A stretch of DNA of 64,000 bases from Azospirillum formosense. GTDB taxonomy: Bacteria > Pseudomonadota > Alphaproteobacteria > Azospirillales > Azospirillaceae. Below the pieces are notes generated by a model. That model worked only from the letters and a program-made list of their open reading frames with translations. It did not search any database and was not told where the DNA came from. The position numbers and the translations under genes are program-made. Numbering within the stretch: position 1 is the first letter of the stretch; every line of letters starts with the position of its first letter. The stretch lies in contig NZ_CP159402.1 of NCBI RefSeq assembly GCF_040500525.1, forward strand, positions 1,859,501 through 1,923,500. The letters run 5' to 3'. Positions 24,549 to 32,500 of the stretch are shown here, piece after piece.

Positions 24549-27308
24549 TCAGTTGAGGTCGCGGGCCACCCGCAACCCGTCGGCGAAGTAGCGCACGTCG
24601 GCGTCGTAGCCGATGCGGGCGGTGACGGCGATGGCGTCCTGCCCGTCCCGCCAGGAGCCGCCGCGCAGCACCCGCTTGCGGCAATCCCCCTCCGTCCAGG
24701 CGCTGCCGTCCGTCGGGGCGCCCTTGTAGCCGGGGTTCCAGCAGTCGGCGACCCATTCCGCCACGCCGCCGCTGGTGTCGTAGAGGCCGAAGGCGTTGGG
24801 CTGGAAGCTGCCGACCGGCGCCGGCAGGGCGCGGTCGGCGGCCCCGCCGCAGTCGCGGCAGTTGGCCAGCCGCGCCCCCGGCGTCAGGCTGTCCCCCCAG
24901 GCGAAACGCGCGGCGCTGCCGCCGCGCGCCGCATACTCCCACTCGGCCTCGCTGGGCAGGCGGTAGCGCTGCCCGGTCTTGCGGCTGAGCCACTCGGTGT
25001 AGGCCAGCGCGTCCTCGACGTGGATGTTGTGGACCGGCGTGTCGTCGGAGGGGTTGCGCATCCGCGGCATGGCGGCGCAGCCACCGCCCTCCACGCAGGC
25101 CCGCCAGTTGGCGACCGTCACCTCGTAGACCCCGATGGCGAAGGGACGGGCGAAGGTGACGCGGTGGGGCGGGCGCTGGCTGGCGTCGCCGCGCTCGCTG
25201 CCCATGACGAAGCTGCCGGCGGGGATGCGCATCATCGGCGGGCAGGCGGGGCAGTCCTGGAAGCTGCTGCCGTTGCCCTGCGCCCGCCCCTGCGACCCTC
25301 CCGGCTGGGCCGGCGCGGCGAGCGCGAGCCGCTGGCGGTCCTCCGGCCCGGCGGGGCGCAGCGCGGGGCCGCGGACGAAGCCCTGCACGCCGCCCTGGGT
25401 GCCGTCATCCAGGGCCACCCGGTACCAGTCGGCGTCGGCCACCCGGCCCAGCACCCGCACCGCGCCGTCCTTGGCGAGGGCGCCGACCCGCTCCGACCGC
25501 GCGTCCGGCCCGGCGCGCAGCTCCGCGTCGGCGACGGCCACGTACACCCCCTCCCCGGTGGTGTCGAGCTGGAGTTCCGGCGGCGGCGTGGCCTTGCCGC
25601 CGGGCGCCCCGCTGCCCGCGCCGTTGCCGGCACCATTGCCGGAGGGCCCGCTGCTCCCCGCCCCGCCCGCCGCGGTGGCTGCGGCGACCTTGGCCGATTC
25701 GGCGCGCAGCCGGTTCAGCCGGTCCCGCGCCGGGGCGGCGAAGGGGCCGGTGCCGAAGAGCCGCAGGAAGGCGTCCAGCGCGTCGGCGTCGCGGCTGTCG
25801 CGCACGCGGCGCCACAGCGACTCCTCCAGATCGGCCTGCGGCGGCGCGGCGCCGGCCTCCTCCACCTCCAGCAGTGCGCTCATCGTCGTGCGCCCGCCGC
25901 GCCCGTCCTCGACCAGCACGCTGAACACCCCGGCGCGGCCCGCCGGCGCCCGTTCCGGGTCGAAGGTCAGGGCGGTCAGCCGCTCCGGCGCCAGCTTGTC
26001 GCCGGGCTTCAGCGTTGTGGTGCCGTCGTGGACCTTGCCGCGCTCCGGCACGGCGCTGACGGTGAAGGTCAGCGGATCGCCGTCCGGGTCGGTCGGCACC
26101 TCCAGCCGCAGGCTGTTGACGACGGCGCGCACGCTGCGCTCGGCGACGGCGACCGGCGGGCGGTTGCTCGGTTTGATGAGGATCGGCACGGCGCCCCGCG
26201 CCACCCCGCCGCGCCCGTCCATCACCGCGAACTCGAAGCTGCCGGCGTCGCCGAGGTGGGTGGCGTCGGCCCGGAAGGTCGCGGCGGTGAGCTGGTCCAG
26301 CGTCAGGTAGTCGCCGATCAGCACCACCCGGTCGCCGATGCGCACCCCGCCGCCGCGCGGCAGGCCGGTGACCTGGGCGAAGAGCTGGTCGTTGTCGGGA
26401 TCGCTGGGCCGCGCGATGCCGAGCCCCTCCGTCCCGCCGCGGTCGAACACCTCCAGCGTCTTGAAGGCGGCGAGCTGCGGCGGCCGGTTCTCGGGCAGCG
26501 GGTTGAAGTAGAAGGGGGCGGCGCCGAGCGAGCCATAGAGGAAGGGCTCCTGCCGGCCCTGGGTGATCTGCATGACGTCGTCGCGCACGCGGCGGAAGAA
26601 CAGGCTCAGCTCCAGCCCCGGCACGTCGAAGTTCTTCAACAGCGACGCGGTGTAGGGGCTGTGGTCGCCCTGCCCGTCCTCGGCCACCGCGTCGGCGCGG
26701 GTGGCCATGGCGACCAGCGTGTCGGTCGGCGTGTCGTCGACGCGGGCGAAGCCGGAATGCACCTCCGTCTTCTTGGTGCCGGACCGCACCAGACGGTCGG
26801 CGAAGGGGTTGTTGCGGCAGGCGTCCAGGATCAAGATGCCCAGCTTGCGCGCCTGGGCCAGCTCGCCCATCGGCAGGTTCAGCGGCAGCGCCTCGTAGAC
26901 CAGATCGCGCTCGCGCTCCAGCCGGGCGTCGGCGGGGATCAGGAAATTGGTGCCGCCCACCTGCATGCCGTGGCCGGCGAAATAGAGCAGCGCCACGTCG
27001 GCCTGGGCCGCCTGGATGCCGAAGCCGCGCAACGCCTCGGCCATGCCGCGGTTGTCGAGGTCGTAGCGCTCCTCCACCGCGAAGCCCAGCTTGCGCAAGG
27101 CCGCCGCCATGGCGCGGGCGTCGTTGCGCGGGTTGGGCAGTTCGGTGGCGTGACGGTAGGCGCCGACACCGATGACCAGGGCGATGCGCTGCTCCGGCGC
27201 GGTGGCCGCCGGAGCGGGCACGGTCCACGCCGCCACGGCCAGCAGAAGGCCGGCGGTCAGCGCCAGCAGGAGGCGGCACGAGACGAAACGGTGAAGGCGC
27301 GCAGCCAT
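24549..27308 (-). CDS. Exported caspase-like protease (peptidase C14) with SH3 and FGE-sulfatase-like domains
   Basis: The 919-residue product has a signal peptide (about 1-37), a caspase-like domain at about 40-310 with catalytic His113 (LLYFAGHGMQ) and Cys164 (ILILDACRNNPF), a cadherin-like beta region at about 330-490, a linker, an SH3-like domain (about 583-650) and a C-terminal formylglycine-generating-enzyme fold (about 694-919, RIPAGSFVMGSERG to RGGSWRDG). The FGE fold lacks the paired cysteines of true FGE near its end, so it is probably a C-type-lectin-like binding module. The family comprises bacterial orthocaspases, which usually cut after Arg or Lys. The start at 27308 has GGGGTG upstream. 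The inactive paralogue follows 242 bases downstream on the same strand. Substrate and role are unknown. Confidence 0.88.
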   Translation of the reverse strand: MAARLHRFVSCRLLLALTAGLLLAVAAWTVPAPAATAPEQRIALVIGVGAYRHATELPNPRNDARAMAAALRKLGFAVEERYDLDNRGMAEALRGFGIQAAQADVALLYFAGHGMQVGGTNFLIPADARLERERDLVYEALPLNLPMGELAQARKLGILILDACRNNPFADRLVRSGTKKTEVHSGFARVDDTPTDTLVAMATRADAVAEDGQGDHSPYTASLLKNFDVPGLELSLFFRRVRDDVMQITQGRQEPFLYGSLGAAPFYFNPLPENRPPQLAAFKTLEVFDRGGTEGLGIARPSDPDNDQLFAQVTGLPRGGGVRIGDRVVLIGDYLTLDQLTAATFRADATHLGDAGSFEFAVMDGRGGVARGAVPILIKPSNRPPVAVAERSVRAVVNSLRLEVPTDPDGDPLTFTVSAVPERGKVHDGTTTLKPGDKLAPERLTALTFDPERAPAGRAGVFSVLVEDGRGGRTTMSALLEVEEAGAAPPQADLEESLWRRVRDSRDADALDAFLRLFGTGPFAAPARDRLNRLRAESAKVAAATAAGGAGSSGPSGNGAGNGAGSGAPGGKATPPPELQLDTTGEGVYVAVADAELRAGPDARSERVGALAKDGAVRVLGRVADADWYRVALDDGTQGGVQGFVRGPALRPAGPEDRQRLALAAPAQPGGSQGRAQGNGSSFQDCPACPPMMRIPAGSFVMGSERGDASQRPPHRVTFARPFAIGVYEVTVANWRACVEGGGCAAMPRMRNPSDDTPVHNIHVEDALAYTEWLSRKTGQRYRLPSEAEWEYAARGGSAARFAWGDSLTPGARLANCRDCGGAADRALPAPVGSFQPNAFGLYDTSGGVAEWVADCWNPGYKGAPTDGSAWTEGDCRKRVLRGGSWRDGQDAIAVTARIGYDADVRYFADGLRVARDLN

Positions 27309-27588
27309 GGTCACCCCATGCCATGGGTCACCGGACGGTGGGGCGGCAACGCCCCGCGTTCCGATCCATCCAGTATTCGACCGCACCCCGCGGAACCAGA
27401 GCACAAAACCGGCGAAGGCCTCTCCACAGGCGGGGGCATGGCCACCCGCAAGAAAGACGGGGGCCGGCGGCGGACGGCGCGGCGAATGCGCGGTCCGCCG
27501 CATTCCGGGGCGATCCAGGGCGAGGTTGTGCTTTCCCTTTGCCCGAAAGGTTTCTATATGACCCCTTCGACAACACAGGGATCATGCC

Positions 27589-27849
27589 ATGCCGCCCGCC
27601 AAGCCGACGGTCGCCAAGATGACCGAAACCGAAATCGCCCGTGTGCAGACCTATCTGCGCAAGACTCTCGGCAACGACAAGATCATCATCCAGCCGCCCG
27701 AGAAGGCCGGCCAGTCCGCGGAGGTCATGCTGGGCGACGAGTTCGTCGGCACCCTGCACCGCGACGTGGACGAGGGTGAGGTCTCCTACGCCCTGCACGT
27801 CGTCATTCTGGAAGAAGACCTGCCGGCCGCCCCGACAACCCGTCGCTGA
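27589..27849 (+). CDS. DUF3126 family protein
   Basis: This 86-residue acidic protein (EIARVQTYLRKTLGNDKIII, GEVSYALHVVIL) matches DUF3126, a small alphaproteobacterial family of unknown function and cytoplasmic location. The Met at codon 11 is an alternative start closer to the conserved part. It is a single-gene unit divergent from the caspase gene. Confidence 0.85.
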   Translation: MPPAKPTVAKMTETEIARVQTYLRKTLGNDKIIIQPPEKAGQSAEVMLGDEFVGTLHRDVDEGEVSYALHVVILEEDLPAAPTTRR

Positions 27850-27947
27850 GCCTGCCTTTTCCAGCGCGGTCCTCTCCCGCCGCCCGGCGGGAGGGGCGCT
27901 TGCCCGCGGGCCAATCAAACCCGGGCCATATAGACTCTGGGCGCATA

Positions 27948-27979
27948 AAATTCAGGCCCGATGAAACTCGGGCCCGATG
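27948..27979. repeat. Tandem 16-base repeat
   Basis: Two adjacent copies, aaattcaggcccgatg and aaactcgggcccgatg, differ at two positions, and a partial third (aaacccgggcc) lies upstream near 27918. They abut the stop codon of the next gene. The meaning is unknown. Confidence 0.6.
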
Positions 27980-28591
27980 TCAGCTTGGCCGGCTGTGGCG
28001 GCGCAGTTCGGCGGCCAGCCCGGCCATCAGCGTCTCACCGCCCGACAGAGTAAGGCCGCGCACCAGGATAAGCGCCGGCAGATGGTTCCGGCGCAGAAGA
28101 AGCAGCCGGTAGCCGGCACGCGGACGCCGTCCCCTTCCCGGCTTCTCCTCCTCCATGTCCACGTCGCCGCCGGCCAGCGCCAGCTCCCGTTCGTGCTGCT
28201 GCGGGGTCATCGTCTGGATGCGCGCCACGAACAGCGGGCGCTTGCCCTGCGGCGGGTAGAGCGCCACGCCGCGGATGGTGTTGTGCGGGATCAGCTGCCC
28301 ATGGGCGGTCAGCCCATCCGGCGCCACCACGAGCCGCACGGCGCTGCGCCTTGCCGCCCGCAGCAGCGTGATCACCCACATCAGCAGAAGCGGGATCGCG
28401 CACAGGATGCCCAGCCAGCGCAGCATCGAGGCTGTCGGCTCCAGCGTCAGTTCGGCGACCACGACGAAGCCGGCGAGCAACAGGGCGGCGTAGAGCAGAT
28501 GGGCGTAGCGCTGGGGCGGCACGCTGGACGGCGACGCCTCGAACACCGCCGCCTGCCCCGTGTCCTCGCGGGAGATCTCGACCTCGGGCAT
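27980..28591 (-). CDS. Hypothetical membrane protein with two transmembrane helices
   Basis: The 203-residue product has a polar N-terminus, two closely spaced hydrophobic helices at about 30-50 and 58-78, and a cytoplasmic C-terminal domain of about 120 residues with a PH-like look (LVVAPDGLTAHGQLIPHNTI, a beta-rich start). That resembles bPH-type proteins, but I do not recognise a family. GGACGGG precedes the start. A 20-base palindrome lies 94 bases upstream. Confidence 0.65.
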   Translation of the reverse strand: MPEVEISREDTGQAAVFEASPSSVPPQRYAHLLYAALLLAGFVVVAELTLEPTASMLRWLGILCAIPLLLMWVITLLRAARRSAVRLVVAPDGLTAHGQLIPHNTIRGVALYPPQGKRPLFVARIQTMTPQQHERELALAGGDVDMEEEKPGRGRRPRAGYRLLLLRRNHLPALILVRGLTLSGGETLMAGLAAELRRHSRPS

Positions 28592-28921
28592 CCCGTCCGC
28601 ATCCTCATCACGCCGCCGTACGCCGTCCTAATACCTCCGGCGCGCGCAACTTGCCAGCGGGGCGGCGTCCGGCATTCCAGGCACCTGTCCGGACATCCGG
28701 ACAGCCGGGGCGCGGGGAGGCTCCGCAAAACCGCGGAAATCCGCCGCTCCGCGCCCCGGCCAAGCTCTGGCACGGGCATTGCTTTCCTTTGCAACGAAGC
28801 GTCCCGTGGCCGCGTCGTTCCCTGTGGCCATGGCGGCGATTCCTCCAAAGCATCTGGCCGGCCGCACCGTCGCTTTCCGCGTCGGGTGCGACCGGCACTT
28901 TTTTCGGAGGAAACGGGGATG
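28592..28921. other. Intergenic region with a 20-base palindrome
   Basis: No gene is apparent. At 28685-28704 the sequence CTGTCCGGACATCCGGACAG is a perfect inverted repeat with 9-base arms around CA. It could be an operator for the membrane-protein gene to its left; it has no T-run, so it does not look like a terminator of the cupin gene to its right. Confidence 0.5.
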
Positions 28922-29341
28922 TCAGTTCCCGGCGGGGGGCTCGGCCCCTTCGGTCGGGAAATCGGCGGGAAGCGTGATCTCCAGCATCTCCAGATCGTCG
29001 GAATGCGCGATCTCGACGTGCCGGATGCCCGGCGGCTGGTGCACGCAGGACCCGGCCTGCAGGTGCACCTCCCCCACGCCTTCGTAGGCGAACTTCACCC
29101 AGCCCTTCAGCACATAGACCATCTGGAAATCCAGCGCGTGGCGGTGCCAGCCACCGTGCGACGCCTCGCCGGGGCGGGCGCGGATGACGTGGGCGTTCGC
29201 CTTGCCCGCCGTGGCGGCGCGGATGCCCAGGTCCCGGTACTCGAAGAAGGGCCGCAGACCGTCGCGTTTGAAATCCGCCGGATCGGCATGGCTGACCGCG
29301 AAGGTCACCGAATCGTTCGCAGGCGCGTCGTTCTGGGACAT
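28922..29341 (-). CDS. Cupin domain protein
   Basis: This 139-residue protein carries a single cupin barrel with metal-ligand candidates in ASHGGWHRHALDFQMVYVL (His residues and Gln) and GIRHVEIAH near the end. Small single-domain cupins act as isomerases, dioxygenases or ligand sensors. GGAGGAAACGGC precedes the start at 29341. It is divergent from the propionyl-CoA synthase-like gene with a shared 175-base control region, which suggests related regulation. Confidence 0.85.
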   Translation of the reverse strand: MSQNDAPANDSVTFAVSHADPADFKRDGLRPFFEYRDLGIRAATAGKANAHVIRARPGEASHGGWHRHALDFQMVYVLKGWVKFAYEGVGEVHLQAGSCVHQPPGIRHVEIAHSDDLEMLEITLPADFPTEGAEPPAGN

Positions 29342-29386
29342 GCCGTTTCCTCCCGTCGTCATTGATTGCACCGAGTATGACCGAAA

Positions 29387-29400
29387 GCCGCGTATACGGC
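29387..29400. promoter_or_regulatory. Candidate operator in the cupin/propionyl-CoA synthase divergent region
   Basis: GCCGCGTATACGGC contains the 8-base palindrome CGTATACG. GTATAC-centred sites are typical of FadR-type GntR regulators, although no such regulator is encoded in the window. A weak promoter (TTGCGG, 19 bases, TATAGT at 29450) follows for the rightward gene. Confidence 0.3.
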
Positions 29401-29516
29401 ATACCCCCGCCGCGCACGGCGCCATTGCGGCGGATGCAGCGCGCCGCGCTATAGTGATGCCCGCCGCGCAGAACACGCGGCCACCAATGAAAAAGAGCCC
29501 GACCGGGAGGAAACCC

Positions 29517-32500
29517 ATGGACCACGCCGTCGCGGAGTCCGCCGGACAGCCGCCGCTGCCGCAGGACGTCGCCGTCAATCCCATCCGCTCCGCCGCGGAT
29601 TGGCAGAGCCAACGCGCCGCCTGCGCGGCCGATCCCGGCGCCTTCCACGGCGCCATCGCCGCGGAGACGATCCACTGGTTCGACGGCGCGCACTGGCTGA
29701 TGCGCGACGCCGACGGTGTGTGGCGCGGTTGGAACGCCGCCACGGGCGAACCGGCGGACCAGGCCACGGCACGCGCGGACTGGACGCCCTGGACGCAGGC
29801 CTTCGACGGATCGGAGGCGCCCTTCTACCGCTGGTTCGCGGGCGGGCTGACCAACGCCGCCTTCAACGAGGTGGACCGCCACGTCCTGTCCGGCCATGGC
29901 TCGGAGCCGGCCTACTGGTACGAGGGCGACCGCTGGGACGCCGCGGCCAACGGCGGGCGCGGCGGCCCGGTCCATCACGTCACGCTGACCCGGCGCGAGC
30001 TGCTGATCCGCTCGGCGCTCGCCGCGCTGGCGCTGCGCGGGCTGGGGTTGAGACAAGGCGACCGCATCGCGCTGAACATGCCCAACATCCTCGACCAGAT
30101 CGTCTGGACGGAGGGGGCGAAGCGCCTCGGCATCATCTACACCGCCGTCTTCGGCGGCTTCTCCGACAAGACCCTGTCCGACCGCATCGAGAACGCCGGC
30201 GCCCGCGTCGTCATCACCGCCGACGGCGCCAGCCGCAACGCCGAGATGGCTCCCTTCAAGGAAGCCTACAGCGACCCGGCGCTCGACCGCTTCGTCGCCC
30301 TGCCCACGGCGCTGCGCATCACCGAGGAGGTCCTGCGCGCCAAGCTGGGCGACACCGCCCTGATGGAGCCGGTGCGCCGCGGGCTGGAGGGCGAGATCAC
30401 CGTCGCCCCCGCCGACGTGATGCGCGAACTGGGCCGGGCGCTGGACCGCGCCGGGACGCTCGACGCCGCCACCGTGGCCGACCTGCGCGCCAGCGTCGCC
30501 GAGGCGCTGACCGCTGCCCCGCCGCGCGTCGAGGCGGTGATCGTCGTCCGCCACGCCGGTCTGCCCGACATCCCCTGGACCGAGGGCCGCGACGTCTGGG
30601 CGCACGACCTGCTGGCGAAGGCCGAGGCGGAGCTGTGCGCCGCCGCTGGTTTGGCCGGCATGGAGGCGTTGCGCGCGCTGGACGACCGGGCGCTCTACGC
30701 CGCCGTGGCGAAGGCGGTTCCCTGCGTTCCGGTGGACGCGGAGTATCCGCTGTTCATCATCTACACCTCCGGCTCCACCGGAAAGCCGAAGGGGGTGGTG
30801 CATGTCCATGGCGGCTACGTCGCCGGGCTCGCCCACACCATGAAGGTCAGCTTCGACGCCCTGCCGGGCCGCGACGTCATCTACGTCGTCGCCGATCCCG
30901 GCTGGATCACCGGGCAGAGCTACCTTATCACCGCCAGCCTCGCCGCCCGCATCCCCGGCATCGTGACGGAGGGAGCGCCGGTCTTCCCCAACGCCGGCCG
31001 CTTCGCCTCCATCATCGAGCGGCACAAGGTGACCATCTTCAAGGCGGGCGTAACCTTCCTGAAGACGGTCATGACCCATCCGGAGAACCGCGCCGACGTC
31101 GAGCGCTACGACCGCGGCAGCCTGCGCGTCGCCACCTTCTGCGCCGAGCCGACCAGCCCCGCCGTCCAGGCCTTCGGGATGGCGGTGATGACTCCGCAAT
31201 ACATCAACAGCTATTGGGCGACGGAGCATGGCGGCATCGTCTGGACTCATCCCTACGGCAACCCCGACCAGCCGCTGCGCGCCGACGCCCACACCTATCC
31301 CCTGCCCTGGGTTCTCGGCGACGTCTGGGTCCCCGAGAGCGAGCCGGACGCCGCCGGCCGCGTCGCCTTCCGCCCCGCCGAACCGGAGGAGAAGGGCGAG
31401 ATCGTCGTCACCGCCCCCTATCCCTATCTGACCCGCACCATCTGGGGCGACGCGGAGAATGTCGGGAAGCCGGGCTGGAAGGGCGACTTCGACCGTTTCG
31501 TGACGACCTATTTCGGGCGCTTCCGCGACGCCGACGGCAAGCCGGTCTGGGCCTACCTGCAGGGCGACTTCGCGCGGCGCTACGAGGACGGCAGCTTCAG
31601 CCTGCACGGGAGGTCCGACGACGTCATCAACGTGTCCGGCCACCGCATGGGGACGGAGGAGATCGAGGGGGCGATCCTGCGCGACAAGCAGATCAACCCC
31701 GACAGCCCGGTCGGCAACGTCATCGTGGTCGGCGCCCCCCACCGCGAGAAGGGCCTGACCCCCGTCGCCTTCGTCCTGCCCGCCAAGGGCCGCGACATCA
31801 CCGCCGACGACGAGCGCCGGCTGAAGGATCTGGTGCGGCAGGAGAAGGGCGCGGTCGCCGTCCCCTCCGACATCCTCGCCGTCCCGGCCTTTCCCGAGAC
31901 GCGCTCCGGCAAGTACATGCGCCGCTTCCTGACGGCGATGATGAACGGGGAGCCGCTGGGCGACACCTCCACCCTGCGCAACCCGGAATGCCTGACCGAC
32001 CTTGAGGCGCGCATCGCCGCCTGGAAACGCGGCCAGCAGCGGGCGGAGGAACAGACCCTCATCGAACGGCAGCGCTTCCTGTCCGTCCAGTACGACCGTC
32101 TGGCCGACGGCGTGCGCCTGGCGACGGTGACCATCGACAACCCGCCGGTCAACGCGCTCTCCGACCGCCTGCTCGACGAGCTGGACACGCTGGTCGCCCA
32201 TCTCGCCCGGCGGGCGGACGTGCGGGCCGTGGTGATCACCGGCACGGGCCGGACCTTCGTGGCCGGCGCCGACATCCGCCAGCTTCTCGACGAGGTGCGG
32301 GACGAGGGCGAGGCCCGCGCCCTGCCCGCCAAGGCCCACGCCGTCTTCCGCGCCATCGCGGCGCTGGACAAGCCGGTGTTCGCCGCGATCCGCGGCGTGG
32401 CGCTGGGCGGCGGCTGCGAGCTGGCGATGGCCTGCCATGTCCGGGTGGCCGATCCCCGCGCCCGATTGGGCCAGCCGGAGATCAACCTGTTCCTGCCGCC

